A DNA stretch of 38,101 nucleotides from Polysphondylium violaceum (GCA_000277445.1 AJWJ01000206.1:1-38101); one strand, 5' to 3'. Shown: positions 10,358-22,124, numbered from the stretch's first letter. Notes: generated from the letters alone by a model not told the origin. A program made the numbers and translations.

Positions 10358-11432
10358 GTTTTGATCTGTCTGTTGTATATATAAAATAAATGAAAAAGAA
10401 AAATGCACAAAAAATGAGATATCTTTTGTGTAGGAAAAAAAAAAAACTAAAGGTTAATAAAATAAAAAAAAATCAACAGCTAATTTTTGATTAACACGTT
10501 TTCAACATAATGAGAGAAAACATAAAACAACCAAAACAGAAAAAACTACAAAAAAAAAAAATTAATAAAAAAAAAAAAAAAAACTTTCTAAACGTTTGAA
10601 AAAAAAGAAAGTACTGGTCGCTCAAGTGTCATGGGAGGTCATGTAGGAGGGCCTAAATCTTGTGGTGGCTTGACTATCGTACATCCTTACTCGCAACTGA
10701 TACTCGCGATAGCCCGGAATGGCAGAGAAAAAAATGTGATGATAAATGATAGTGATATGATATACCTTACTTACATATACTATGATATTGTTATTTGGGT
10801 GTATGTGTGTGGTATCTATTACTACTGACTGAATGTGTACAAGTCTATATGGTTGATTAAATTAAATATCTATATCTCTATTTTTTTTTATTTTAACTAT
10901 GATATGTAAATATGTGTCTGTATGTATGTATGTACAATATAATAAAACAATAATTCCTATTACTACTATTTGGAGAGTGTGAAGTGAAATAAAATATAAT
11001 TAAAAAATAATATCGTTTGGGTGAGTGTGTTTGATAATAGATAAATTAGAAAAGTGTAATGTGTGAGTGTGTGGTAATTTGACAATATTTAATTATTTAT
11101 TTTATTTTATTTTTTATAATATCAATTTTCAAATAAAAGGGATTGATTTTTTCCTATTGCGTTGATTTTGATGAAATTATGATACCAAATTGCGATTTCT
11201 CCCTATCCTATAATTAATTTTTTTATAAAAAAAAACATGTGGTTCTATGTGGGTGGGTATGTTTAATAGATAAAGAATGATCTTTACAAGATTTACAATG
11301 AAAATAAAATAAAATTAAAGGGAAAAAAAAAATAACAACAACAACAATATTATAATATATAATAATATAAATGTTTATTTTTGTAAGAATTGATGATGAA
11401 AATATATTGTATTAGATTATAAACCAATTGAT
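10358..11432. other. intergenic region upstream of the OSBP gene, with a GC-rich island
   Basis: Mostly AT-rich with homopolymer runs. A GC-rich island at 10614-10725 stands out. It contains a hairpin (CTATCG 10674-10679 with CGATAG 10707-10712) and a short plus-strand frame starting at 10631 that soon degenerates. The remainder is TG/TA-rich spacer and the 3' flank of the LIMR gene. No gene assigned. Confidence 0.4.
10674..10712. repeat. 6-bp-stem hairpin in a GC-rich island
   Basis: CTATCG at 10674-10679 pairs with CGATAG at 10707-10712 around a 27-nt loop containing CCTTACTCGCAA. That loop resembles, with changes, the CCTTACAGCAA motif of dictyostelid Class I RNAs. The 39-nt length is slightly below that class's range, and no clear upstream DUSE element was found. 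A non-coding RNA is possible but unproven. Confidence 0.25.
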
Positions 11433-13105
11433 TTATAATTTAATTTTAGCTGGTTTATCCTTTGGTTTGACCAATAAGAAAATACCAGTTAAAACGGCCA
11501 TAATAAAGATGGCAAAAATATAAACTAACCAGAAATATTTCAAAACCTTTAAATTACGTACTGATGTATCGAAAAGAGCTAAAATGGAGTAAACGTGTTA
11601 ATAAAAGAAATAAATAAATAAATAAATAAGTGAATAGAGTAATAAAAAATCAATAATTACCATTAATAGCAGTTAAAGAAGTATAATTTGAAAAGGCCAT
11701 TGAACAAAATTGAGTCACACTAACACTACAAATTAAAATCAAACCAACGTTAAAGAGAAAAGCATTCATCATAGTTTCACCGACTCTCATTGGATGGATG
11801 GGGAACAAGAAGAAGAGTCTAAGACCAAACTTAAAGTTACCTTTGATGCAACAGAGTAAGAGATAGAATGACAAGAGACCATAGACAATGGTACCCAAAA
11901 AGCCCCAGGCCTCGTCCAAGGCGACAACCAAGTTGTTGAGGAAGGGGTTGAATGGCTCGGGTTGGGTGATCATAAAGATGATGATGTGGAGTAACCAACC
12001 GACAGAAATACCCAAACAAATAAAACCACCAAAGAATTGAGCATAGTAGAGAATGACCTTGCCACCTTGACGTTTGTAAGAGATCTTGAGACGCTCATAG
12101 TCCTCTTCCAACAAAAAGACGGCTTGTCTGAAACGATTGTAGTTTCTACGATCCTTTTTGCTCATGACACCACCTGGCGAACGGCCTTGAATCTCTTTGC
12201 CAATGTCATAGAGATTGGTGGCTCTCTCACCAATCTTTTGTTTTCTCTCTAAATACTTGTCGTATGGGATTCTTTGGGGTCTGTTTCTAAAGTCTGCAAT
12301 CATATCAAATGGAAGTGCAATCAAACCAATGCCACCAAACACGACAAACAACAACCAACCCAATGTACTGACCATGGTAATGATAAACAATGCAATACTG
12401 ACACGGAATTGAAGTGTTTCCTTACGAAGTCTATTCTCTTCGGTGGTTTGTGGTGTAGTTGTAGAGACAATGTCTATATATTTTGCATTGGTGGTATTGG
12501 TTGCATCGGCTGCTGGGACACCTGCTGTTTGAATAAACTTGGCAGACACTGCAATTGTTGGAATCTCTGCAACACCGAAAAAGATATAAAAGATAATAGT
12601 GAGCACTGCAAACACAAATAAAATTGCCATGGTACCTTTGACGGCACCGGCAAATTGTCCGCTTTTAGCATCGGGATCTCCTTCTTCTGATTCGTAAAAG
12701 AACATTGCAAATGGACAAATGACAATTGCAAACACACCAACGATAATGTATACTACAATCCACATCATATCCATAGGAAATCCTCCCTCTCCTCCATTAT
12801 TCGCTACATCCAACGGTAGCATTAATATACTAATAGCTGATAGTACTAATCCTAAAATCTGTTTTATGTTTGATTGGTTGATTAAAGTGAATGAATTAGT
12901 GTTTGCTCCTTTACTTTATCATCTCATGTGGAAAATGGATAGATGGATGACGATCATCTTTCAATGTACTTACAACTATAACCTTCGGGAAATAAGCAAC
13001 ATTTTTATCGTCGGGATGTTGGAAATAAACAATTAGATATAAACTAGCTAATATTACAAGAACGCATACGACAACTGAGACAATAATCATAAAAACGTTA
13101 ACCAT
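11433..13105 (-). CDS. LIMR family (LMBD1-like) multi-pass membrane protein
   Basis: Three exons (12974-13105, 11661-12858, 11433-11578; introns 115 and 82 nt) give 491 aa. There are about nine hydrophobic helices. The first lies in exon 1 ([23 protein letters not shown]), then a conserved [17 protein letters not shown] segment, a luminal Thr-rich loop, [14 protein letters not shown], a basic cytosolic loop ([18 protein letters not shown]), and paired C-terminal helices. This matches LMBRD1/LIMR proteins, known in animals as lysosomal membrane proteins needed for cobalamin export and as lipocalin-receptor-like proteins. Dictyostelids carry LIMR paralogues of similar length. The substrate here is unknown. 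The final exon adds the last membrane helix and a [11 protein letters not shown] tail. The leader carries an element shared with the fatty-acid elongase gene at 33135. Confidence 0.9.
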
Positions 13106-13112
13106 CTTTGTT

Positions 13113-13124
13113 TATTATACGTAT
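13113..13124 (-). promoter_or_regulatory. TATTATACGTAT element upstream of the LIMR start codon
   Basis: Plus-strand TATTATACGTAT lies 7 nt upstream of the ATG (13105), with CTTTGT between. The same 12-mer, also with CTTTGT between it and the ATG, precedes the 3-ketoacyl-CoA synthase gene at 34775-34786. The shared sequence and position suggest a core-promoter or leader element. Confidence 0.4.
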
Positions 13125-13125
13125 G

Positions 13126-13151
13126 ACAAGATAGGCCTGTGTCTATCTTGT
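13126..13151. repeat. 9-bp inverted repeat in the LIMR leader
   Basis: ACAAGATAG (13126-13134) and CTATCTTGT (13143-13151) form a perfect 9-bp stem with an 8-nt loop, 20 nt upstream of the LIMR start codon and directly beside the TATTATACGTAT element. It may be a leader hairpin or a dimeric factor site. Confidence 0.45.
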
Positions 13152-13993
13152 TTAATAATAATAATAAAATGTGATGATATTGAACAAATATAAAAAACAA
13201 TAAATAAATAAATATATTATAATATTAAAATTCTAATGAAAGAGTTGATATTTGTATCTTTTGGAGTGGAGGATGGAAAAAAAAAACTAAAAATTTTAAA
13301 AAAAAAATTATTTTTTTTGCAAAAAAACGGTTTCAATCGATTTCTTACTCTGAATGAAGCCACGCATGGACTAAATTGATTAGTTTTTTTTTAATATTAA
13401 TATGTTTTCATATCAATGTTGGCATTTTGATCAAATGTGTGTAGAATTCATATTTTCTGATTTTTCACGATTGGTATTTGTGTTGTTGGAAAATTACTGA
13501 TAACATTTTAAACAGAGAATTTATCTTAAAGTTTTAGATTTATATGTCATATGATAAACAAATCAAGAATCATTTGATCTGTTTTACTAATCAATATTAA
13601 ATCAAAGATTGTGATTTTGCTATGTTTATTATTCGTAAAAATGTCTATCTCGCAGAAAATATGAGCAAATGTATAGATAATTGGGTATTGATTTTTTTTG
13701 TCGAATAGACTAAAAATAAACTATAATCCAAGGTCGAATATAAATCTCTTCTATAGCATTAACACGTAATTATATTAATGGCTCTAAAATCCATTAACTA
13801 TTAACCATAAGTAGATCAATCATTGTTTTAGTCTTGAAAGTGAGCAAAGTTTTTCTCCCCCTCCCTCTTAAGTTTTTCGTTTTTTTTTTTTTTTTTTTTT
13901 TTGTTTTCATTTTTTTTTTCATTTCAGCTGATCATTTTTTGTAATAGTTTTTTCCCTTTAGCTTCGATTCAGAGCAAATTGTAGATATATACA

Positions 13994-14476
13994 ATGTTTT
14001 CAGCTACAAGCCTTACATTAAAGTCATTAAATGCAGGTCGTTTAATGAAACCAATTAAACAAACCCATACATGGAGAATGGGTAGAAAGAAGAGAGATTC
14101 TGCTATTAAAGAAACTGAAGATTTTTTAAGAAAATATAATACCTGTCTCTCAAAGAAGTTACCTAAACCAAGAAAGTAAGATATTAGATAGACAATATGT
14201 CGATCATAGACATACATTCAATACATACACATTCATCTCTCTATACAAGCGGTGCTATCTAGTAAACAAACACACGCACACACATACAATTACATAATAG
14301 GGATCATAGCACAGTGATGATAATAGAAACTAATACATTGTATCATTTTAATATTCATTTATAGCTGGACTGAAGAAGATGTCCCAGTTCCATTATACAA
14401 ACAAGATCACGTTAAATTATTAGAGAAATATGGTTATGGTAATACTATTTACAAGACCTTACAAAAATACGAATAA
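13994..14476 (+). CDS. small basic protein, probably mitochondrial, unknown function
   Basis: Two exons (13994-14175 and 14365-14476) around a 189-nt intron with GTAAGA and TTATAG signals; the join gives 97 aa. The N-terminus (MFSATSLTLKSLNAGRLMKP) is rich in Ser, Thr, Leu and Arg/Lys and lacks acidic residues, as in a mitochondrial presequence. The middle is strongly basic (WRMGRKKRDSAIKETEDFL) and the end is HVKLLEKYGYGNTIYKTLQKYE. Size, charge and presequence would fit a mitochondrial ribosomal protein or a respiratory-complex accessory subunit, but I do not recognise a specific family. The joined frame and the well-placed ATG after a T-rich upstream region support a real gene. Confidence 0.75.
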
Positions 14477-14583
14477 ATATTGTACAAAGAATCGATCGAA
14501 TTTTATATATATAACAAACACATCTACCACCTTTTTTAATTTGTCAGAGATTAAACCAACTCTTAATCAACAAGAATAACAAA

Positions 14584-14709
14584 ATGTCATATGTATTAGT
14601 TGATTTTGAAGTTTGTTTCTCATACCACTTGGAAGCTTTGCACTCAACTCAATATTTATTTAACCATACGATCGGAGGATGTTTGGAAAGAGGATTATAC
14701 TACTTCTAA
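14584..14709 (+). CDS. candidate 41-aa small open reading frame
   Basis: ATG in an AACAAAATG context is followed by 41 codons and TAA. The peptide begins MSYVLVDFEVCFSYHLEALH and ends GGCLERGLYYF. It is not low complexity, uses TTA/GGA-type codons like the neighbouring genes, and contains two cysteines. It lies about 110 nt after the stop of the previous gene, so it could be in that gene's 3' UTR or be an independent small gene. No homologue is recognised and a chance frame remains possible. Confidence 0.25.
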   Translation: MSYVLVDFEVCFSYHLEALHSTQYLFNHTIGGCLERGLYYF

Positions 14710-15167
14710 CAGACACACTCATTTCTCATAAATAATGGCAGTTTATTTTATTATTTATTGAGAGTTTGTTAATGGGAAAGACGGACAGATAAAATAAATG
14801 AAAAGGGATGAGTGAATGATATCGATGATCTGGTAATTCGGTTTTATAATATTGCACACCCTCCATCCGGAACAAAGAAAAAGGCAATTCAAAACAAAAA
14901 AAAAAAATTAAAAATAAAATAAATTATTTGATAAGTGCAAAAATGCCAGAGATGAAAATAAAAATTTAAAAAAAATCAATAAAAGGGTTTTGCCGACAAG
15001 ATCTTCGTCTTTTCCGGTTCGGGTGCAATGTGATTTTGCCTTGCCAATATATGTATCCACACACCATTATTTAAATTTATTTAAATTTTAATTTAATTTC
15101 AAATTATCACAATCACAAACAAAGAGAATAAAAGTCTGTAATCGTTTTTCAAAGCATTCGTTTTTTT

Positions 15168-15175
15168 TATAAATA
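15168..15175 (+). promoter_or_regulatory. TATA-like box with oligo-T for IMPDH
   Basis: TATAAATA directly follows a run of eight T, 68 bp before the ATG at 15243. A TATA box together with an oligo-dT tract is the usual dictyostelid core-promoter layout; here the order is T-run then TATA. Confidence 0.4.
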
Positions 15176-15242
15176 CCCTTATACATATATTTATATATAT
15201 TTATAACTCGACAAATATCTATATTTATACACAATTATAAAA

Positions 15243-17018
15243 ATGGACGCTTTACATAATATAGGTATGTATTGTGTGAAATAGTGGGTGTGTTATGCCT
15301 TCACTATTTTATTTTTATTTTTATTTTTTTAATTCAAAACACACACACATTATTTTCACACCCATTCTACTATTATTCTCATTCTCATCTACTCTGCAAC
15401 AATATAATAAAAACCTCAATTTATAAAAAATATATTAAAATTAATTTCCCAAAATAATCACAAAATAATAGGAATGTCAAATAAAAAAACCACATTGGTC
15501 GGAGGTAAACAAATCGAGCCATCTATGATTGTCGATGGATTTGATGTTTTTGAGCTTTTTGCCCAAAAATATGGATACACCTATGACGATATCATTATGC
15601 TTCCCGGTCACATCAACTTTTCAGCAGACGATGTCAAACTTGGCTCAAAGTTGACAAAGAATATCACTTTAAATGTCCCACTTGTCAGTTCACCCATGGA
15701 CACTGTCACTGAGCATTTGATGGCAATCAATATGGCTTTGTTGGGTGGCATTGGTATCATTCACTACAACAACACCATCGAGGAACAAGTGGCCGAGGTT
15801 AAAAAGGTAAAGAGATTTAAGAATGGTTTCATCACAGACCCTATCGTGTTGGGTCCAAACAACAAGTTGTCAGATGTCGACACCATCAAGGCCAAGTATG
15901 GCTTCTCCGGTATCCCAATCACAGACACTGGTAAGATTGGCGGTAAGCTCATTGGTATTGTTACTTCGCGTGATACTGATTTCATCAAGGACCGTTCCAC
16001 TGCCTTGAACGAGGTCATGACCACCGACCTCTACACTGGCCACGCCAACTGCACCCTCGAGGAGGCCAATTCCATCATGAAAAAGTGCAAAAAGGGCAAG
16101 CTCCCCATCATCAACGACAATGGCGAGTTGATTGCCTTGGCATCCAGAGACGATCTCCTCAAGAATAGAGACTTCCCTAACGCCACCAAAGACAAAGACA
16201 ACAAGAAGCTTTTGGTTGGTGCCGCTCTTGGTACCAGAGAAACCGATAAACTCAGATTGGCTGCCCTCAGTGACGCTGGCGTTGACGTCGTTATCTTGGA
16301 CTCTAGCCAAGGTGACAGTGTTTACCAAAGAGACATGATCCACTTTATCAAGAGAAACTACCCCAAGATCGATGTCATTGGTGGAAATGTCGTCACTTGC
16401 AATCAATGCGAAAGCTTGATTCAAGCTGGTGTCGATGGTCTTCGTGTGGGTATGGGTGTGGGCTCTATCTGCACTACCCAAGAAGTCATGGCTGTCGGCC
16501 GTCCTCAAGCCACCGCCGTATTCAAAACTGGTATCTACTCTGCCCAATATGACGTCCCCATCATTGCCGATGGTGGTATTCGTACCATTGGCCACATCAT
16601 TAAGGCCCTCTCTTTGGGTGCCAGCTCTGTCATGATGGGCTCAATGTTGGCCGGTACCGAAGAGGCTCCCGGTGACTATTTCTACAAGGATGGTATGAGA
16701 TTAAAGAAATATCGTGGTATGGGATCCCTCGAGGCCATGCTCAAGGGTGGTGACCAAAGATACTTTAGTGAAACCGACAAGATCAAGGTTGCACAAGGTG
16801 TCAGTGGTAGTGTTGTTGATAAAGGTTCCGTTAGAAAGTTTGTTCCATATCTCATTCAAGGTATGAAACATGGTCTACAAGATTTGGGCTGCGATAGTCT
16901 CTCAAAACTCAAAGAAAGTGTATATAATGGTAATGTAAGATTTGAAGTGAGAACCACCGCCGCTCAAGTAGAAGGCTCTGTACATAGTTTATTCTCTTAT
17001 GAAAAACATTTTATTTAA
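15243..17018 (+). CDS. impdh: inosine-5'-monophosphate dehydrogenase (IMPDH)
   Basis: A 22-nt first coding exon (15243-15264, encoding MDALHNI plus one base) joins across a 207-nt intron to 15472-17018, giving 522 aa. The enzyme oxidises IMP to XMP with NAD+, the committed step of guanine-nucleotide synthesis. Visible landmarks are [15 protein letters not shown], a CBS-type inserted region (about residues 120-240), [17 protein letters not shown], and the catalytic loop [11 protein letters not shown] with Cys at about 341. The IMP-binding [15 protein letters not shown] and the flap [11 protein letters not shown] follow. Length matches eukaryotic IMPDH. The exon-2 frame begins with an in-frame ATG immediately after the acceptor, so a shorter 514-aa product is possible. 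The core is much richer in GCC/ATC/CTC codons than its neighbours, consistent with high expression. Confidence 0.96.
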
Positions 17019-18334
17019 ATAAAATGCATATGCATCATATAATATATATATATCTATTTTTTTTTTTCATTTCCAGTATTTTCACCCCCTCCTTTTCCTT
17101 CGTGTCAAAATTTCTAGTTTTTTTTTTTTTTTTTTTCGAAAATGACAATTTTTTTATTTGAAAACACAAATATCTGGAGTCAACAATATTGTTGTTTTTT
17201 TAAAATCAAATTAAAAACAACAAAGTGAGGTTATTATTGTATGTGAGAGTGTAATCACAACTACAACAATATTACTCTTTTTGATCCTAAAAAAATAAAA
17301 TAAAAAATAATAATAATAAAAAAAAGGTAAATAAGGAAATAATAGTTATTTATATCATTTTTTTTTATCGTACATGTACATCACTTATATGGAAATAATA
17401 ATAAAAAACAACACACAACACACAACACACTCACCATAAATATTTGCGATCACAATCCCCATTATTTTTAAATTACATATGGAAACATTTAAAAACAAAC
17501 ACACATAAGAAAATATTCACCACACCTTACCCCCCGCTCACCACACCTCTATCAGAAACAACAGCAACAACAACAACAACAACAACAGCAGCAGGAGGAA
17601 ACAAACAAACAAATAGTGCATAGCATACACTTTGTTATTGTTATAATATAATAAAATATATTATATTATAATTATTAATAAAATAATATAATTATTTATC
17701 TCTAATTTACACATCCTAATCACATAATCACACATAAATAATATGTTTTTAAAACATAGGCGCGCACACCACCACACCCATCATTATTAAAATACAACTA
17801 CTACTATACTATTACTACTACAGCAGTGCAGCCAGCATCTACTGCATACACATCCATAATCTAGAAATCATTAAAAAAACACATCATCATCATTAATTTA
17901 ATATAAATATCATATCAATATCAATATTATAATCATCACAATTTCTAAATTCAAAAAAGCCTTGAGAAGAAGAAACCTTTTATCATAATTTTTATTTTTT
18001 TAGATTCTAATTTTGTGACAAAAAAAAAAAAAAAAAAAAAAAAAAACTAAAACTTTACAACCAAAATAACACACTGTAAAGAAAACACCAGCAGCAACAA
18101 AACAACAACATTGAAACAGTCTTTTTTGTACACATTACTTACGCAACACCCCTTTATTTAGTGTGTAAAAGTACTTTTTAAGGACAGGTATAAAGAGAAA
18201 GAAAAAGAAGAGGAAAAGAAAAAAACAAGATATCCTATCTTGTGTGGTACCGTGTCTTTGGATTCAACTTTTTTTTTTTTTTTTTTTATATCTTTTAGTT
18301 GGGGTACCCTTTTTGTACCATCTCTAGATAATAA
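17019..18334. other. upstream region of the phg2-like kinase gene
   Basis: 1.3 kb of AT-rich DNA with CA-rich patches (17409-17435, 17515-17550, including CACCACACC and CCCCCCGCTCACC), a CAA/CAG repeat (about 17560-17595) and a poly(A) run (about 18020-18045). CA/GT-rich boxes of this kind resemble G-box-like developmental control sites of dictyostelids, but no exact site can be claimed. No gene seen. Confidence 0.4.
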
Positions 18335-21300
18335 ATGTCTACAGACACAAACAACAACAAGTCACTTGTTAGAACGCGTTCAATTAGTGATGGTGCTCCT
18401 AAAGAACCTCCTACAAAGAGAGCGTTTCGTTTTTATTGGGCAAATGACTCTCACATGTATTGGACTTTATTGTTAGATTATTCTAATACAGGTAATTACG
18501 CCTATATGATATAGTGCATAGATATATAGATATACTAACTTTGTGTGCTTGTGTTTATACATTTATAGTAAGTGATGTAAATGAGGGATTAATAGGTAAA
18601 ATTCCAACAAGAGGGGCACAATGTGCTCTATATAAAAGAACAAAAGGTAATTTTGGTAGAGTCAAAGATAGAAGATTATCAAATGAGGATGTTATTTGGG
18701 ATATTGTAGATAAGAGAAGAAAGAATAGAAAATCAGATCCATTGTTTGTTTTAAAAGCAAAGAAACCATCTTCTTTATCACCACCATCTTCATCGCCAAC
18801 ACTTACCTTTACTTCAATTAGTAAGAAATCAATTGAGTTAGAAATAACTTCTCCGTTATCAAATTCTGGTGAAATTTTAAATAATAATATCAATAATATC
18901 AATAATAATAATAATAATAATAATAGTAATAGCAATAATAATAGTGGTGTAAACTATAACCCTTATATAACAAATGCTTCAATTTCGAATGCAACTGTTG
19001 TTGTTTCTAATACTAAAAGCAACAACAATAATAGTAATATTGTTAACAACAACAACAACAATAATAACATTAATACACAAATTAGTAATAATAATAGTGC
19101 TAATAGCAATAGTAATACTAATACTAGTAATAGTAATAGTTCATCACCTATAATGGGGGTATCACCACCACAAACAAACTCATTAAAGTCAACAATGGAA
19201 ATGGATCCTCCGCCCATTCCAACAATTAGTGGTACAACTAATAATAACAATAATCATTATCATCATATTACAAATGAGAAACCACCATTATCTGCAGCAG
19301 CAATTTTAAATAGTAATAGCTATAGTAGCAATAGTTTGAAATCATCAGCAACAGAAATGTTACCACCTCCACCATCTTTGACAAATTCTATAATCGTAAC
19401 TCCACCAACTACTACCACCACCACTACTACATCAACAGGAAGACCATTATCTTCATCTAGTTTAGCAAATATTATAGAACAACAACAAATAGGACCAACT
19501 ACTACACCACCAACACCGCCATCAAATAGCAATAGTAATAACAATAGTAGTAGTAGATCACCATTGAGTGGTAGTAATGGTATAAGTAGATCACCAAGTC
19601 CATTTGCTAAAAAGGTGGGTGGTAGTATCCTTGATCACAGAAAGAGTAGCAGATTATCGGGACAATTGAATCCACAAGATATCAGACGTTTGGTAAAGTT
19701 TTATTTTGGAGACTCTGAAAATACATTCCTTACGATTGCCGTTAGAAATGACATGCAATCCAAAGAGGTGTGTGGATCGGTGGAGCAAAAGTTATTGTTG
19801 CAAAAGAATTCTACCTATATAGCATTGGTTATGCCAGGCAACCAAAACACACCAAAGATTGAAAAGATATTAGAGGATGACGACGTGGTGATTGCCATCA
19901 AAGACAGCTGGCAAGACCCTTTCCTCACCTATTTCCACGTGCATCAAAAGCCGCAAAACTCGTCTGGCAAGCGTTTATCTAGACAAATTCACAACAACGA
20001 ACCACACGTTATTCCCAGCGAGTGGAGAAGAAGCACAGATGCAGTGACACTCAAGACTTCGGGCGAGGACATGTGGAATGGAAAGAGAAAGTCCATTCCT
20101 ATATTCTTGCAAGTGGCCGGCCCACCCAACTCGCCCACCAGCAGTGCCGTGCCTGGATCACCACAGAGACACCATCATCATCCTACATCACCTCTGAGCG
20201 GCGCCAACCCAGAAAACGAGTTACAGTCGGGTGGTGACGGGGCCAACGACGACGAGGAGGAAGAGTTTGATTTACTACAGCTCAAGGGCTGGATCCATTG
20301 GATCCCCAGTGCAGATATAGAGTATATCAAGAGAATTGGGTCCGGTACCTATTCCAAAGTTTATAAAGGTAAATACCAAAACAAGTTTGTGGCCATCAAG
20401 ACTATGCGTGGTTCAAATATGACCACCGAGCAGATAGAGGGCTTCAAAAAGGAGTGTGACATTCTCAGCACCATCCAATCACCCCACTTGATTTCATTCT
20501 ATGGCTCATGCATTGAGGAGAGTCAGCTGAGCATGGTTGTCGAGTATTGCAGCAAAGGCACACTCTACAAGGTGCTCAACAACCCTTTGTTGGACTTTGA
20601 TTGGGACAAATTCTTCAAGTGGACAATACAGATTGTAGAGGGTGTAAAGTATTTGCACAACATGAATCCACCGGTGGTGCATCGTGATCTCAAGACACTC
20701 AACATTCTCATCTCCTCTGAGTGGAACGCCAAGATTTGTGATTTTGGTCTCACCAGAACCATGACTATGACCAACGTGAGCACACTGGGCACTCTCAGAG
20801 GCACAATGGCATACACTGCCCCAGAGATTTATGAAGGTTTACTGTTCAACACAAGATCCGATGTCTACTCGCTGGGCATTATATTTTGGGAAACCGTCAA
20901 TCGATGTTTCTCGGGATCCTATTTGAAGCCATTCCACGATCATCCCATATCACTCGACATTCAAATCATCATTCTCACTTCGAGAAACAAAATCAGACCC
21001 ATTTTAAATCAACATTGGCCCGAGGAATTGAGACACTTGATTGCCTGGTGTTGGGATGAAGTGCCTGACAAGAGACCCAACTGTAATGAAGTCTATGATT
21101 ATTTGATAAAGTTGAAACAAACGTTTGAAGACAATCGTGACACCTGGGAAAAGATTAGAACCAAGTCGCCCAAACAAGTGCCAATCGGTGGCAGAAGTTC
21201 CAGTTCAACTGCAAGCAATGCAAATGGTGTCAGCACGAAATCAAACATTGATGGTGGCGATAACGATGACGTCACAGAGAAACCCGCTGATGACGCATCC

Positions 21301-22093
21301 AAGCAACAAATGGAAAAAGAGCATCTTGAAGATCATCATCAAATTGGCCAACAACAAGATCACCTTCATCTTCAATTCAACGATCACCATCTCTTGTTGG
21401 ACATGGAACAACAACAACAACTTGAACAAGAGGTATTGATCCAACACGAACAACAAATTCGTCATGAAAAACAACCAGTCACTGTCACCAGAGAGAGAAA
21501 GAACACCATCATTGAAAGTAGTAATGCCACTCTTATTGAGGTTCACTCTGCTTTGGTCACTGAAGTTTTTGATTATGAAGATCCCCAATCACCCTCTTTG
21601 GATTCAAATTCAACCAATGCTTCACCTGAAAATAATGGTAATTGTATTAATAGCAGCAATAGTAGTAGTGGTTCAATTCCAGACATTTTAATTCCTTTAA
21701 ATTTAAATGATAATGAAGATTTATCACCAAGTAATAATAATAACAACGACAACAACAACAACAACAATAATAATAATCGTCACTCACCTTTATCATCAAC
21801 ATCATCATTATCACCACTATCATCATTTTCACCTGAACTTAATCCTCTTGAATCAAATCAAATTTTTGAGGATAAAACTTGTATAAATAATCAACAACAA
21901 CAATCACCTTTACCATCACAAAGTCAAATCGTTTGTGACCATGTTAATATTCAAACTCACCATCACCAAGAAATCGAAAACAACAACAATAATACTAATA
22001 ATAACCTTTCAAATGATGAAAATAATGATTCTCAAACTTTGGAAGAAATTACAACAAATAATTTATTTATTGATGATAATGTAAATGTACAAC

Positions 22094-22098
<5 letters not shown>
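18335..22098 (+). CDS. phg2: phg2-like serine/threonine protein kinase with ubiquitin-fold Ras/Rap-binding-like segment
   Basis: Two exons (18335-18491, 18569-22098; intron 77 nt) give 1228 aa. The N-terminus ([20 protein letters not shown] and the following basic region) is ordered and precedes long Asn/Ser/Thr/Pro tracts. Residues about 425-515 ([20 protein letters not shown] to [12 protein letters not shown]) look like a ubiquitin-fold Ras/Rap-binding domain. The kinase domain (about 636-905) has the glycine loop [27 protein letters not shown] and TAPEIYEG, and is of tyrosine-kinase-like (TKL) type. A Gln/His/Asn-rich tail follows. This layout resembles Dictyostelium phg2, a Rap1-linked kinase acting in adhesion and actomyosin control. 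The symbol is a probable, not proven, orthology; other TKL kinases share the catalytic motifs. The stop begins an uninterrupted run of TAA triplets. Confidence 0.8.

Positions 22099-22124
<26 letters not shown>

Larger units (their letters stand above)
13106..13993. promoter_or_regulatory. divergent upstream region of the LIMR gene and the small basic-protein gene
   Basis: It contains the TATTATACGTAT element (13113-13124) and a 9-bp hairpin (13126-13151) close to the LIMR start, then AT-rich spacer, and a long poly(T) tract at about 13880-13902 followed by further T runs up to the plus-strand ATG. No other gene seen. Confidence 0.45.
14477..15242. other. intergenic region between the small basic-protein gene and IMPDH
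   Basis: It holds a candidate 41-codon frame (14584-14709) and AT-rich spacer. A TATA-like TATAAATA at 15168-15175, directly after an oligo-T run, lies about 70 bp before the IMPDH ATG. No RNA gene recognised. Confidence 0.4.

Noticed and set aside
10631-10828. 65-codon plus-strand frame starting MGGHVGGPKSCGG
   Set aside because: It begins in the GC-rich island but decays into Tyr/Ile-rich repeat-like sequence, has no visible splice partner and no family; kept only as part of the island finding.
10730-10835. Possible box C/D snoRNA (GTGATGA and CTGA)
   Set aside because: Both boxes are short and frequent by chance here, and no terminal stem or convincing guide region is visible.
13969-14217. 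82-codon minus-strand frame opposite the small basic-protein gene
   Set aside because: It is antisense to a spliced gene with presequence and continuous frame and shows no family features.
15870-16595. 241-codon open frame antisense to IMPDH
   Set aside because: It is a shadow of the biased codon use of the IMPDH core; it has no start context, domain or splice support.
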